Positions 18,128 through 27,444 of a stretch of DNA of 55,533 bases are shown here, one piece after another. The notes below the pieces were generated by a model. It did no database searches and was not told the DNA's origin. It was given only the letters and a program-made list of their open reading frames with translations. Position 1 is the stretch's first letter, and every line of letters begins with the position of its first letter. The stretch comes from Bryobacterales bacterium (GTDB lineage Bacteria > Acidobacteriota > Terriglobia > Bryobacterales > UBA6623), in NCBI GenBank assembly GCA_022823865.1, contig JAJEHF010000149.1, forward strand, positions 1 to 55,533. The letters run 5' to 3'. The translations under genes and the position numbers were made by a program.

Positions 18128-19930
18128 TCAGGCGCTCGCGGTGCGCGCGGACGTGCGCGACAGCGTCAGCTTGGCTGCCCTGCCAGAAACCGGCAGGCGC
18201 AGTCCGTACAGCCGGGCGTAGCGTTCGAGCGTTGCTGTCCAGTTGTACTTCTCGCGGACTTCCCGGTCCGCCGCCCGCTGCATCCGGCGCAAGGCCTCCG
18301 GATTCGCGGCCAGGGCCAGCGCACGGCGCATGGCGCTCACCAAGCCGCGCAGGTTCTCGCGATCAGTGGTGGCGAAGTAGCCTAGGCCGGTCACGCCATC
18401 GATGACCTTGGACAGGCCGCCGACTTGGTTGACGATCGGCAGGTTTCCGTTCAGCTGGGCGATCATGTCGATCAGCCCGCACGGCTCGTAGCGTGACGGG
18501 ACGAGCAGGAAGTCCCCCGCTGCGTAGATCCTGGCCGCGAGACTGTCGCTGAACCCCTTGATCACCGCCACCCGGCCGGGAAACTCCTCCGCCAGCCGCA
18601 ACAGGCCCGAGAACACGAACGGCTGGTTGCCCTCGCCCAGCACGCACAGGCCGGCCGCGGCGTCGGTGCTGAGCACTTCCTGCGCGGCGCGGACCGCGAT
18701 GTCCACGCCCTTTTGGTCGGTCCAGCGGCCAACAAAGGTGAACAGGCAGCCGCCGTCGACCAAAGCCCTCAGGCTGCCGTGGCGGTCTGCCGAGCGCACG
18801 CCCCAGCTCGGGTCCAGCTCGCGCTTGGAGAGCCGCTTGGCGAAGCGCTTGCGGAAAGCAGGCTTCCAATCGAAGCCGCCAGCGTCCGACAGACGCATGC
18901 CCACTTGCTTGCGGATCGCTTCCGGGCCCTTCAGCGCAGCCGAGACGCCGTTGGCGATGCCTTCGAGCGGGATCGAATTCTGTGCTAGGAATTCCGAGAA
19001 GCCGCGCAGGTCGGCGTCGCCGCCCGAGGTGTGCAGGTGCGCCCCTTGGACTTCCCAGGCATAGCCGTCGCTGACGGTGGTGAGGTGGTCTGCGTACAGC
19101 GCAGCCGCTGCGAACGGATCGAACTCTCCATCGATCACGCACTGGGACACAGCTGTCAGGGGCAGGCCGCTGGCTGCTGCCACGAACCGCAGATCGGCGC
19201 AGCGCTGCCGGTAGGAGGCGCCGCAATTGTGGGCCGTCGCCACGAAGCGGCTGTCCGCGCTCGGCGAGGGTGGCTCGGCCAGCTTGGCCATCATCGGCAA
19301 CATGGCCGTGTGGGCATCGTGGCAATGGACGATGACAGGGCGGCGCTGCCTCTCGATCCAGGCCAAGGCGGCCTTTTGCAACAGCACGTTCATCGCGAAA
19401 TAGTCGAAGTGCCCGCTGCCCTCTTCGAGCGGGAACGCCTTGGGCGGGGGCTCGGCGCCGCAAACCATGCCGTCCCCGCGCGAGGCTTCCAAGATCGCCT
19501 TCACTTCGCCGGAGGTGTAGGAGTAGGGCCGCTGCTTGCCCACGAAGCGGTCCGCGACCACTTGCGCCACTTGCAGGCGGACTGGCCCGGAAAACTGGAT
19601 CGTCTCGATCGCCGCCGGCTCGGTCCGGTGCGGACTGTCCGAATAGGCCATCGGGATGTCGTAGGCCTCGGGATCCAGATAGCGCACCTGGCGATGTTCC
19701 CAAGGCAGCATCGCGGAGATGCGCTCGGCCAAGGCCCTTTGGCGCTCGTGGCTGTAGCGGCCGTAGTGCGGCAGAAAGATGGTGGAATGCAGCCCCTGCT
19801 TGACACACTCGAGTGCCAGCTGCAGCACCACGTCGCCGACGCCGCCGGCAGCGACAATTTCGGCGCACTCCCGCGCGACGTGGACGACGTGCGGCGCTTT
19901 GCTGCGCAAGGATGTCCTCGTGTTCTGCAT
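18128..19930 (-). CDS. glgA: Glycogen/starch synthase (GT5)
   Basis: A 600-residue glycosyltransferase that extends alpha-1,4-glucan from ADP-glucose or a similar donor. ATG 19930 is chosen; the frame stays open to TTG 20026, but the extra residues show no similarity and the usual N-terminal strand begins right after this ATG. The GT5 N-terminal loop reads AAGGVGDVV (27-35) in place of KTGGLADV. The C-terminal donor-site segment is SRYEPCGLIDMIAQLNG (around 480), followed by VGGLSKVIDGVTGLGYF. At 600 residues it is longer than the usual 480, with insertions in the N-terminal half, as in some divergent GT5 enzymes. First gene of the glgA-glgP operon, divergent from glgX. Confidence 0.88.
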   Translation of the reverse strand: MQNTRTSLRSKAPHVVHVARECAEIVAAGGVGDVVLQLALECVKQGLHSTIFLPHYGRYSHERQRALAERISAMLPWEHRQVRYLDPEAYDIPMAYSDSPHRTEPAAIETIQFSGPVRLQVAQVVADRFVGKQRPYSYTSGEVKAILEASRGDGMVCGAEPPPKAFPLEEGSGHFDYFAMNVLLQKAALAWIERQRRPVIVHCHDAHTAMLPMMAKLAEPPSPSADSRFVATAHNCGASYRQRCADLRFVAAASGLPLTAVSQCVIDGEFDPFAAAALYADHLTTVSDGYAWEVQGAHLHTSGGDADLRGFSEFLAQNSIPLEGIANGVSAALKGPEAIRKQVGMRLSDAGGFDWKPAFRKRFAKRLSKRELDPSWGVRSADRHGSLRALVDGGCLFTFVGRWTDQKGVDIAVRAAQEVLSTDAAAGLCVLGEGNQPFVFSGLLRLAEEFPGRVAVIKGFSDSLAARIYAAGDFLLVPSRYEPCGLIDMIAQLNGNLPIVNQVGGLSKVIDGVTGLGYFATTDRENLRGLVSAMRRALALAANPEALRRMQRAADREVREKYNWTATLERYARLYGLRLPVSGRAAKLTLSRTSARTASA

Positions 19931-20268
19931 GACTTCAGTCCCAGCGACCGCTCCAAGGGCCGCAGACGGCGGCTGGAATCCCCCGGCCGACAGTGCCAGT
20001 GCTACGCAACGCCACGATTCCCCCAATGACCCAGACCGCGGCTTGCGTGCGTGAACTCTACGTTAGAGAGAGACCACCACCCTCCCGAGCCAACGCGAAC
20101 GGAGCGGCCTCTTCGACTATATTATTCGGTATCGGCGGCGGCCGTCAAACTTTCCGCGCGGGAACCGTCTCGGTCGCGCGCAGGAGTGACCTGGATGGCC
20201 TGGGGTCGTGGATACCGGGCGCGGCCCGCATGGCCGGACCGCCCTGTCCCAGCGCTGCCAGCAAGAAC
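19931..20268. promoter_or_regulatory. Divergent glgA / glgX promoter region
   Basis: The 338 bases between the chosen starts of glgA (leftward) and glgX (rightward) must hold both promoters. A local AT-rich run at about 20112-20128 (CTATATTATTCGG) is the best -10-like candidate for the rightward operon. No gene is seen, and no clear operator repeat was found. Confidence 0.45.
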
Positions 20269-22359
20269 ATGGGCAGAGCCGTATCTAGGGGGACGCCGCA
20301 CCCTCTCGGAGCGAGTCTCTGCCCCGGCGGCGCGAACTTCGCCCTGTTCTCCGAGCACGCCGAAGCGGTCGAGCTGTGCCTCTTCGATTCGCCGCGCCAG
20401 CCGCGCCCGGCAGAGGTGCTGCCGCTGGCGTCGCGAACGGGCGGGGTCTTCCACGCACGTCTCGCCGGGATCAGCGCTGGCCAGGTCTACGGCTATCGGG
20501 TGCGCGGGCCGTGGGATCCCGACGCGGGCCACCGATTCGACCCGCGCAAGGTCCTGTTGGACCCGTATGCCCGCGCCGTCGCCCGCCCTCCCAAGTGGGG
20601 GCCGGAAGTCTATTCCTACAGGTCTGACACCTACCCCGATCCAGATGCCCTGGACCAAGCCCAGAGCAACCTGGACAGCGGCGATTGCTCGCCTCTGGGC
20701 ATCGTGGTCGACACGGCCCCCCCTCTCAGCGCGGCGAGCCGGCCTGGCACGAGTTGGCGCGACACGCTGATCTACGAGCTGCACGTCCGGGGCTTGACGA
20801 AACTCCACCCGGAAGTGGATCCCGGCTTGCGAGGCACCTATGCGGGCTTGGCATCCGAGCCCGTCTTGGAGCACCTGCGCAGCTTGGGCGTGTCAGCCGT
20901 CGAGCTTCTGCCGGTGCAGCACTTTGTCGACGACCACCGGCTGACCAAGCTCGGGCTGACCAACTACTGGGGCTACCAGCCCTTGGGCTACTTCGCGCCC
21001 GAACCGCGCTACGCCGCGGCCACCGGCGCGGCGGTGGCGCAGGAGTTCCGCGACATGGTGGAGCGTTTCCATCAAGCGGGCATCGAGGTCATCCTAGACG
21101 TGGTATACAACCACACGGCCGAGCAGGGCCACTACGGCCCCACCCTTTCGTTTCGCGGCATCGACAACGCCAGCTACTACCGACTAGAGCCCGGCGATAG
21201 GCGCCGCTATGTGGACTACACCGGCTGCGGCAACACGCTCAACACCCAGCATCCGGCCGTCGTGCACCTCGTCATGGACAGCCTGCGGCACTGGGTCGAA
21301 GCAATGGGCGTGGACGGCTTTCGCTTCGACCTTGCCACCGTAATCGGACGCACCGAGCGCGGCTTCGACCGCCTGGCTCCCCTGCTCACCGCGATCGGCC
21401 AAGATCCGGTCCTCCGCTCTGTCAAGCTCATCGCCGAGCCGTGGGATGTCAATGCCCACGACAGCATGCAGCTCGGCAACTACCCCTCCGATTGGGCCGA
21501 GTGGAACCTGCGCTTCCGCGACGAGACCCGGCGTTTCTGGCGCGGCGATGCCCGCATGGTGCCGCGGTTGGCCTCCCGCGTGGCGGGCAGCAGCGATGTC
21601 TTCGGGCCATCTCGGCATTCGCCCCAATCCAGCATCAACTTCGTCACGTCCCACGACGGCTTCACGTTGGCCGACCTCGTCACCTACACGCACAAGCACA
21701 ATTCCGCCAACGGGGAGGGCAACCGTGACGGCGAGTCGAACAACCACAGTTGGAACTGCGGCACAGAGGGCCCGACTAAGGACAGACAGGTGCTGGCCGT
21801 GCGTGAGCGGCAGCAGCGCAATCTGCTCGCAACCCTGCTTCTTTCGCAGGGTGTGCCGATGCTCGCAGCCGGCGACGAGTTCGGGCGAACGCAGCGGGGG
21901 AACAACAACGCCTACTGCCAGGACAATCAGGTCAGCTGGGTCGACTGGACGTGTGCAGCGGGCAGTCCACTGTTGGAATTCGCACGGTGCTTGGCCCGGA
22001 TCCGCCGGGCTGAACCGGCCTTGCGACGCGAGCGCTTCTTCGAAGGACTCGTGGATTCTGAAACCGGGCTCAAAGATGTCGCCTGGCTTCATCCGAGCGG
22101 TGAAGAGATCGCTGACGGGGACTGGAGCCACGACAGCCTGCAGTGCTTCGGCGCGCTCGTCGCCGCCGGCTGCGGGGCTGCGTTGTTGCTGCTGTTCAAC
22201 GGATCGGAGCGCCGATGCGCATTCTGCCTGCCGGAGATGTCCGACTGGAAGGTCGAGCTTGATACCGCGCGGGACGGTTGCGCGCCGACTGACCCGGACG
22301 GCCGCGAGTATCAACTGACCGATCGCAGCTTCGCGCTGCTGAGGGCGGAAGGTGGCTGA
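20269..22359 (+). CDS. glgX: Glycogen debranching enzyme (GH13)
   Basis: A 696-residue isoamylase-type enzyme that hydrolyses alpha-1,6 branches. The frame is open from 19993, but ATG 20269 places the family N-terminal motif PHPLGASLCPGGANFALFS directly after the start. Layout: CBM48 about 10-110, then the GH13 barrel. Catalytic residues are the nucleophile Asp in DGFRFDLATV (about 354), the acid Glu in LIAEPWDV (about 389) and the transition-state Asp in TSHDGFTL (about 463). The typical segment GNNNAYCQDN is present. Its last 8 bases overlap the malQ start. First of three rightward genes (glgX-malQ-glgB). Confidence 0.93.
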   Translation: MGRAVSRGTPHPLGASLCPGGANFALFSEHAEAVELCLFDSPRQPRPAEVLPLASRTGGVFHARLAGISAGQVYGYRVRGPWDPDAGHRFDPRKVLLDPYARAVARPPKWGPEVYSYRSDTYPDPDALDQAQSNLDSGDCSPLGIVVDTAPPLSAASRPGTSWRDTLIYELHVRGLTKLHPEVDPGLRGTYAGLASEPVLEHLRSLGVSAVELLPVQHFVDDHRLTKLGLTNYWGYQPLGYFAPEPRYAAATGAAVAQEFRDMVERFHQAGIEVILDVVYNHTAEQGHYGPTLSFRGIDNASYYRLEPGDRRRYVDYTGCGNTLNTQHPAVVHLVMDSLRHWVEAMGVDGFRFDLATVIGRTERGFDRLAPLLTAIGQDPVLRSVKLIAEPWDVNAHDSMQLGNYPSDWAEWNLRFRDETRRFWRGDARMVPRLASRVAGSSDVFGPSRHSPQSSINFVTSHDGFTLADLVTYTHKHNSANGEGNRDGESNNHSWNCGTEGPTKDRQVLAVRERQQRNLLATLLLSQGVPMLAAGDEFGRTQRGNNNAYCQDNQVSWVDWTCAAGSPLLEFARCLARIRRAEPALRRERFFEGLVDSETGLKDVAWLHPSGEEIADGDWSHDSLQCFGALVAAGCGAALLLLFNGSERRCAFCLPEMSDWKVELDTARDGCAPTDPDGREYQLTDRSFALLRAEGG

Positions 22360-24397
22360 TCCCTCGCTCCAGAGACTGGCGCGCCTATACGGCGTCCAAG
22401 CTGTCCACCGTGACGGGTTCCGCCAGGATCGATACCCCGAGCGGGAGGCGCTCTTCGCCGTGCTGCGAAACCTCGGTGCTGATGTCGCTAAGTCCGAAGA
22501 TGTTCCGCGTGAGGTCCGGCGTGCGGAGATCGAGCGCTGGGAGCGCATCAGCGACCCGGTCAGCGTCTCGTGGCTAGGGCAGGGGAGGGCGACCGAGCAG
22601 GAGCGTGTCTCGCTGCGGCTCCGCCTGCCGATTGCCTTGCAGGCTGAGCGGCTCGACGTCTCGATCGAGAACGAATCCGGCATTCAGCGCCAGATTTCGG
22701 CGGAAGTGCGACGCCTGCCCTGCAGCCGGAAGGTATCTGTCCACGGTCGCCGCTATGCGGTAGTCGAACTGCCGATTGACGGCCCGCCCATCGGGGCTGG
22801 CTACTACCGCTATCGGGTCAGGGTCTCCGGACACGAATCTGGTGGCCTGCTCGTCCGCGCGCCCCGCTCTTGCTGCGACCTGAAGCGGGGCTGGGGCGCG
22901 TTCGCCCCCCTGTATGCCCTGCATTCGCGGAATTCCCCCGGCGTTGGCACGTTTGCGGACCTGTCCAAACTGACTGCATGGCTAGGGAGCTTGGGAGGCG
23001 GATTTGTCAGCACGCTGCCGCTGCTCGCCTCGTTTCTGGACGAACCGTTCGAGCCGAGCCCGTACATGCCCGTCAGCCGTTGCTTCTGGAACGAACTCTT
23101 CGTGGATCTGCCTTCCGTGCCGGAGTGGTCGCCCGAGTTCGGAGGGATCGGCGATGCGCCCGCAGGCCGGCATATCGACTATCGGGGCCTAATGCGCGGC
23201 AAGCGAGCCGCCTTGGAAGAGGCGCTGGCGAGGCTGGGCGGAGCGCGGCAGGAAACGTTCGCCCGATTCGTGGAACGGCACGCGGAGTTGCGCGCCTACG
23301 CTGCCTTTCGAGCTGGACTTGAGCGCGGGCTTCGCGAGCCGCCGGAGTTCACGCTGCGGGATCCGGTCTGCGCCTATCACGCGTTTGCGCAGTGGATCGC
23401 TGAAGAGCAGCTCAACGCCTTGGCCGAGCGGGCCGCCGAAGACGGCCACCAGCTGTGCCTTGACCTGCCCTTGGGAGTGCATCCCCGCGGCTTTGACAGC
23501 CACCGGCACTCAGACATCTTCCCCCAGGGCATCGCCGCAGGCGCTCCCCCCGACCGCTTCTTCAGCAAGGGGCAGAACTGGGGCTTCGCGCCGATCAATC
23601 CCCGCTTGGCGAGGCAGCAGGGACACGCGTACTTTATCGCCTGCATTCGCCACCACATGCGGCTTGCCGGGGTGCTCCGCGTCGACCACTTGATGGGGCT
23701 GCACCGCTTGTACTGGATTCCAAAAGGCTTCGGCGGGGATCAAGGCGTCTATGTCCGCTATCCCGCCGAAGAGCTCTACGCCATCCTGTGCCTGGAATCG
23801 CAGCGCTCCAACACGGCGGTGGTTGGAGAGGACCTCGGCACTGTGCCGGGATACGTACGGCAGCGCATGGCCGACCACGGCCTGAGGCGCATGTATGTTT
23901 CGCAATTCGAGTACAGCGGAGACAGGAACCCTCCCTACAATGCTCCGGCGCGCCAGAGCGTGGCCTTGGTGAACACCCACGACACCGCGATGTTCGCTTC
24001 GTTCTGGACGGGCCGCGACATCGACGACCAAGCCTCCTTGGGCCTGCTGGACGACGACCACGCCGACGATGCCCGCAAGCGGCGAAAACGACTCAAGCGG
24101 GCCCTTCTCAGCCACTTGCGCAAGCTTCGCTTGATTGGTGGAGGGCAGCCGTCCGCCGACGCTGTGCTGCGGGCCTGCTTGACCACGCTGGGCGCGTCCC
24201 AAGCAGAGTGTGTCATCGTGACGTTAGAGGATCTCTGGGGCGAGACCGATCCGCAGAATACGCCCGGTACGGATCAGGAGCGTCCCAACTGGACGCGCAG
24301 GGCGCGGCTCTCGCTTGAGCAGATCCAAGCAGATCGGGGTGTGGTGTCAGCACTGACTGGCATCGAGCGGGCCCGGCGCTCCGCCGAGCAGGACTAG
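22352..24397 (+). CDS. malQ: 4-alpha-glucanotransferase (amylomaltase, GH77)
   Basis: A 681-residue GH77 disproportionating enzyme that moves alpha-1,4-glucan segments between chains. GTG 22352 overlaps the glgX stop, consistent with translational coupling. Family motifs: DLPLGVHPRGFDS, GQNWGFAPINP, nucleophile Asp in LRVDHLMGLHR (about 445), acid/base Glu in VGEDLGTVP (about 492) and NTHDTAMF (about 541). The N-terminal roughly 160 residues form the beta-rich extension seen in longer MalQ proteins. It would recycle the short oligosaccharides left by phosphorylase and debranching enzyme. Confidence 0.93.
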   Translation: MADPSLQRLARLYGVQAVHRDGFRQDRYPEREALFAVLRNLGADVAKSEDVPREVRRAEIERWERISDPVSVSWLGQGRATEQERVSLRLRLPIALQAERLDVSIENESGIQRQISAEVRRLPCSRKVSVHGRRYAVVELPIDGPPIGAGYYRYRVRVSGHESGGLLVRAPRSCCDLKRGWGAFAPLYALHSRNSPGVGTFADLSKLTAWLGSLGGGFVSTLPLLASFLDEPFEPSPYMPVSRCFWNELFVDLPSVPEWSPEFGGIGDAPAGRHIDYRGLMRGKRAALEEALARLGGARQETFARFVERHAELRAYAAFRAGLERGLREPPEFTLRDPVCAYHAFAQWIAEEQLNALAERAAEDGHQLCLDLPLGVHPRGFDSHRHSDIFPQGIAAGAPPDRFFSKGQNWGFAPINPRLARQQGHAYFIACIRHHMRLAGVLRVDHLMGLHRLYWIPKGFGGDQGVYVRYPAEELYAILCLESQRSNTAVVGEDLGTVPGYVRQRMADHGLRRMYVSQFEYSGDRNPPYNAPARQSVALVNTHDTAMFASFWTGRDIDDQASLGLLDDDHADDARKRRKRLKRALLSHLRKLRLIGGGQPSADAVLRACLTTLGASQAECVIVTLEDLWGETDPQNTPGTDQERPNWTRRARLSLEQIQADRGVVSALTGIERARRSAEQD

Positions 24398-24399
24398 CG

Positions 24400-26337
24400 A
24401 TGGACCCAATGGCACAGCCGAAATTCCTGACCGATTGGGACCTTGGCCTGCTCGCAGCCGGCACCCACTACCGCAGCTTCGAGAGCTTGGGTGCGCATCC
24501 CGCGTACACCGGCGAGTCCTCCGGCACCCGTTTCGCAGTCTGGGCACCCAACGCTGACGCCGTTTCCGTGATCGGCGATTTCAACGGTTGGGACCGAAGC
24601 CGCCACCCCTTGGTCAACCGGGGCGCGTCCGGCGTGTGGGAGGGATTCGTTCCGGGAGTCGGCGATGGCGCGCTCTACAAGTACAGCATCGTTTCGGAGC
24701 GTCACGGCTATGAGGCGGAGAAGGCGGACCCGTACGCGTTCGCCTGCGAAGCGGCGCCGCGCACAGCATCCAAGATTTGCGACCTAGAGGCCTACCAATG
24801 GTCGGATGCGGAGTGGATGGCCGGACGGGCGGCGCGGAACCGGCACGACGCTCCGCTGGCCATCTATGAGGTGCATCTGGGTTCGTGGATGCGCGTTCCC
24901 CACGAAGCAGACCGCTGGTTGACGTATGCCGAGCTTGCGACGAGGCTGGCCGACTACGTCGAGGAGATGGGCTTCACCCATGTGGAGCTGCTGCCGGTGA
25001 CGGAGCATCCGTTCGGCGGCTCGTGGGGCTATCAGACCACCGGCTATTTCGCACCCACCAGTCGCTTCGGGGGGCCCCGCGACTTCATGGCCCTGATCGA
25101 CACGCTGCACCAGCGCGGAATCGGAGTGGTCATCGACTGGGCCCCGGCTCACTTCCCCGATGACCCGCACGGCTTGGCGCGCTTCGACGGGACCCACTTG
25201 TACGAGCACATGGATCCCAAGATCGGCCGCCATCCGCACTGGGACACGCTGGTCTTCAACTACGGCCGGGCGGAAGTCGCGAACTTCTTGGTGGCAAGCG
25301 CAATCTTCTGGTGCGAGAAGTATCACGTAGACGGCATTCGCGTGGATGCGGTGGCCTCGATGCTATACCGCGACTACGGCAGGCAGGAAGGGGAATGGAT
25401 ACCGAACCATCAGGGTGGCAATGAGAACTTCGAAGCAATCCGCTTCCTGCAGACGTTCAACGAGCAGGTCTACGGGCACTTTCCCGATGTCATGACGATG
25501 GCTGAGGAATCGACGGCGTGGCCCCAGGTCACGCGTCCCACGTCACATGGCGGCCTCGGGTTCGGCTTCAAGTGGAATATGGGCTGGATGCACGACACGC
25601 TCGCCTACATGAAATTGGATCCCATCTACCGCAAGCACCATCACAATCGCCTCACCTTCAGCATGCTCTACGCATTTCGCGAGAACTTCCTGCTCCCCTT
25701 CTCGCACGACGAGGTCGTGCACGGCAAGGCGTCGCTGTTGGAGAAGATGCCCGGCGGCGATTGGCAGAAGTTTGCCAATCTGAGGCTGCTGTATACGTAC
25801 ATGTACACGCACCCGGGCAAGAAGCTGATGTTCATGGGCGGCGAGTTCGCGCAGCGAGCCGAATGGAACCATGATCGAAGCCTGGACTGGCACTTGCTAG
25901 AGCACGACTCGCACAGCGGCGTGCGGCGTCTCGTTGCCGACTTGAACCGGCTCTATCGAGAAAAGGCTGCCCTGTACCAGACCGATCTAGAAGATCGGGG
26001 TTTCTCGTGGGTGGACTGTCAGGACTGGGAGGCCAGCGTCGTCAGCTTTCTGAGACTGGGGGCCGTTGCCGCAGAATCGCTCTTGGTGGTCTGTAACTTC
26101 ACGCCGGTCGTGCGTGAAGGCTATCGGCTCGGCGTGCCGCGACTTGGAGCATGGAAGGAACTGCTGAACAGCGACTCGGAGCACTACGGCGGGTCGAACG
26201 TAGGCAACCGAGGAGTGGTGGAGGGCGAGCAGGTGCCGCTTCACGGCCACCCGTACTCGGTTCAGCTGACACTGCCGCCCCTCGCCGCTATTGTTTTCGA
26301 GTCGGCCGAAGTCTCGTCGTCGGCCAAGGCTCGCTAG
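24400..26337 (+). CDS. glgB: 1,4-alpha-glucan branching enzyme (GH13_9)
   Basis: A 645-residue branching enzyme that creates alpha-1,6 links in glycogen. ATG 24400 is 2 bases after the malQ stop. The N-terminal CBM48 (about 30-125) contains VWAPNADAVSVIGDFNGW. Catalytic barrel: FGGSWGYQTTGYFAPTSRFG, nucleophile Asp in IRVDAVASMLYRDYGR (about 316), acid Glu in TMAEEST (about 369), and FSHDEVVHGKASLL (about 435). KLMFMGGEFAQRAEWNH follows, as is standard. Third gene of the rightward operon and end of the glycogen locus; the next gene is convergent. Confidence 0.95.
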   Translation: MDPMAQPKFLTDWDLGLLAAGTHYRSFESLGAHPAYTGESSGTRFAVWAPNADAVSVIGDFNGWDRSRHPLVNRGASGVWEGFVPGVGDGALYKYSIVSERHGYEAEKADPYAFACEAAPRTASKICDLEAYQWSDAEWMAGRAARNRHDAPLAIYEVHLGSWMRVPHEADRWLTYAELATRLADYVEEMGFTHVELLPVTEHPFGGSWGYQTTGYFAPTSRFGGPRDFMALIDTLHQRGIGVVIDWAPAHFPDDPHGLARFDGTHLYEHMDPKIGRHPHWDTLVFNYGRAEVANFLVASAIFWCEKYHVDGIRVDAVASMLYRDYGRQEGEWIPNHQGGNENFEAIRFLQTFNEQVYGHFPDVMTMAEESTAWPQVTRPTSHGGLGFGFKWNMGWMHDTLAYMKLDPIYRKHHHNRLTFSMLYAFRENFLLPFSHDEVVHGKASLLEKMPGGDWQKFANLRLLYTYMYTHPGKKLMFMGGEFAQRAEWNHDRSLDWHLLEHDSHSGVRRLVADLNRLYREKAALYQTDLEDRGFSWVDCQDWEASVVSFLRLGAVAAESLLVVCNFTPVVREGYRLGVPRLGAWKELLNSDSEHYGGSNVGNRGVVEGEQVPLHGHPYSVQLTLPPLAAIVFESAEVSSSAKAR

Positions 26338-26374
26338 CCTCGCCCTCGAGCGGGATCGGAACGCCGCCAAGCAC

Positions 26375-26581
26375 TCATCCAGCTGCAACCCGGATCTCGA
26401 TTGGTTCGAGAGGTTCCTCGCCTGCCTCGATTCGTTCTGCCAAGACGCGGAGCGCCAATGCCGCGGCCTTGCTGATCGCATCCGCTCGGGTCTGACCGTA
26501 CCTCATTGTGCCGGGCAGGCCTATCACTTCTGCGATCCAGCGCCCATCGTCCTCTCTTTCCGTCGCAACCGTGAGACGCAT
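26375..26581 (-). CDS. HicB-like antitoxin, no HicA seen
   Basis: A 68-residue HicB-fold protein: start MRLTVATEREDDGRWIAEV, then GLPGTMRYGQTRADAISKAAALAL. In HicB proteins this partial RNase H-like fold binds the HicA mRNA interferase. I choose ATG 26581; an upstream in-frame GTG at 26599 would add six residues. No HicA-type frame (short, with a GSH motif) is visible on either side: downstream lies the convergent glgB end, and upstream the opposite-strand FitA-like gene. It also lacks the C-terminal DNA-binding segment of longer HicBs. It is likely an orphan or a remnant. Confidence 0.7.
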   Translation of the reverse strand: MRLTVATEREDDGRWIAEVIGLPGTMRYGQTRADAISKAAALALRVLAERIEAGEEPLEPIEIRVAAG

Positions 26582-26688
26582 GCCGCAGTCACCCTCCACG
26601 CTTCCACTTGCAATCGTTGCCTGGGGTTGCTAGCCCATCCGGTCGCGAGCATGACATCATTGATTGCAGTTCAAGGAATGCCAACTCG

Positions 26689-26925
26689 ATGGCACAGCTG
26701 ATCGTCCGCAATGTGACTCGGCAGATCGTTCTTGCGCTCAAACAGAGGGCGGCTGCGAACGGTAGATCGGCCGAGGACGAGCACCGTGAGATTCTCCGGG
26801 AGACGCTGCTTGAAGGTACGGGAGATTTCGTTTCCCAAGCGCGTGAGTTGCGAAATCGGCTTCGATCTAGCGTGGACAGTACCGAGATCATACGGTCACA
26901 CCGAGACCGCGACAGCGCAGCCTGA
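26689..26925 (+). CDS. FitA-like ribbon-helix-helix antitoxin, orphan
   Basis: A 78-residue protein starting MAQLIVRNVTRQIVLALKQR, with the RHH/FitA signature GRSAEDEHREILRETLL at about 27-43. FitA antitoxins use this domain to bind operator DNA and a C-terminal tail to inhibit the PIN toxin FitB. ATG 26689 is chosen over the longer frame because it begins exactly at the RHH strand. No PIN gene follows on this strand; the next frame, 24 bases on, is an unrelated gene running the other way. The toxin has probably been lost. Confidence 0.78.
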   Translation: MAQLIVRNVTRQIVLALKQRAAANGRSAEDEHREILRETLLEGTGDFVSQARELRNRLRSSVDSTEIIRSHRDRDSAA

Positions 26926-26949
26926 TCAACCCGAACCCCAGTCACGCGA

Positions 26950-27444
26950 CTAGCTCTCGGCCTTTGCCGTCTCCGAGAGACTGCCGGCCGTGTCGTACGG
27001 CTCATCCTGTGTCGCAGATCTCTTCCTAGAGAGCTGTTTCAAGATCTCCTGAGGGTCAATGCTGCCCTTCATTTCTAGAACAAGGTCCGGATCAATTGGC
27101 TTGTCGAATCGTACGGCAGAAACAGTCTCCAGACCGAGCGTCCACGCCTTCGCAACTCGATGCATGCCATCAAGGACTTGGTTGTCAAAACTCAATATGA
27201 TCGGAAACGTTAGGTCAGAATCCAGAATCTTCTTGGCATGACTTGCTACGGACCTGCATGTGGGCGTGTCTGCTCCATAGCCATACCATGGCTCGTCGCT
27301 GTCGAATTCAGGCAGATCATCAATCGATACTTCAACGATCTCAAATCCGCGGGATAGTCGCCATAGCCGTTCGACATCCCAAACATGCAGGAACTTGCCT
27401 TCAACGACGCGACCTGCGATTCGCGAAGTTATCTGCTGATCCAC
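26950..27444 (-). CDS. ParB/sulfiredoxin-fold protein
   Basis: A 164-residue protein with GTG start at 27444. The central segment FPIILSFDNQVLDGMHRVAKA (80-100) matches the ParB N-terminal/sulfiredoxin-like fold, where DGMHR corresponds to the nucleotide-binding GxHR/GERR motif. It lacks the helix-turn-helix and dimerisation domains of chromosomal ParB, so a role in chromosome partition is unlikely. Short standalone members occur in mobile and defence regions as putative nucleases or CTP-binding proteins, with no settled function. The C-terminal tail is charged and probably disordered. It lies between the orphan FitA gene and a VapBC pair. Confidence 0.72.
   Translation of the reverse strand: MDQQITSRIAGRVVEGKFLHVWDVERLWRLSRGFEIVEVSIDDLPEFDSDEPWYGYGADTPTCRSVASHAKKILDSDLTFPIILSFDNQVLDGMHRVAKAWTLGLETVSAVRFDKPIDPDLVLEMKGSIDPQEILKQLSRKRSATQDEPYDTAGSLSETAKAES

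Noticed and set aside
16408..18405. 665-codon frame antisense to glgP
   Set aside because: A mirror frame of a strongly conserved GT35 gene in GC-rich DNA; its translation has no motifs.
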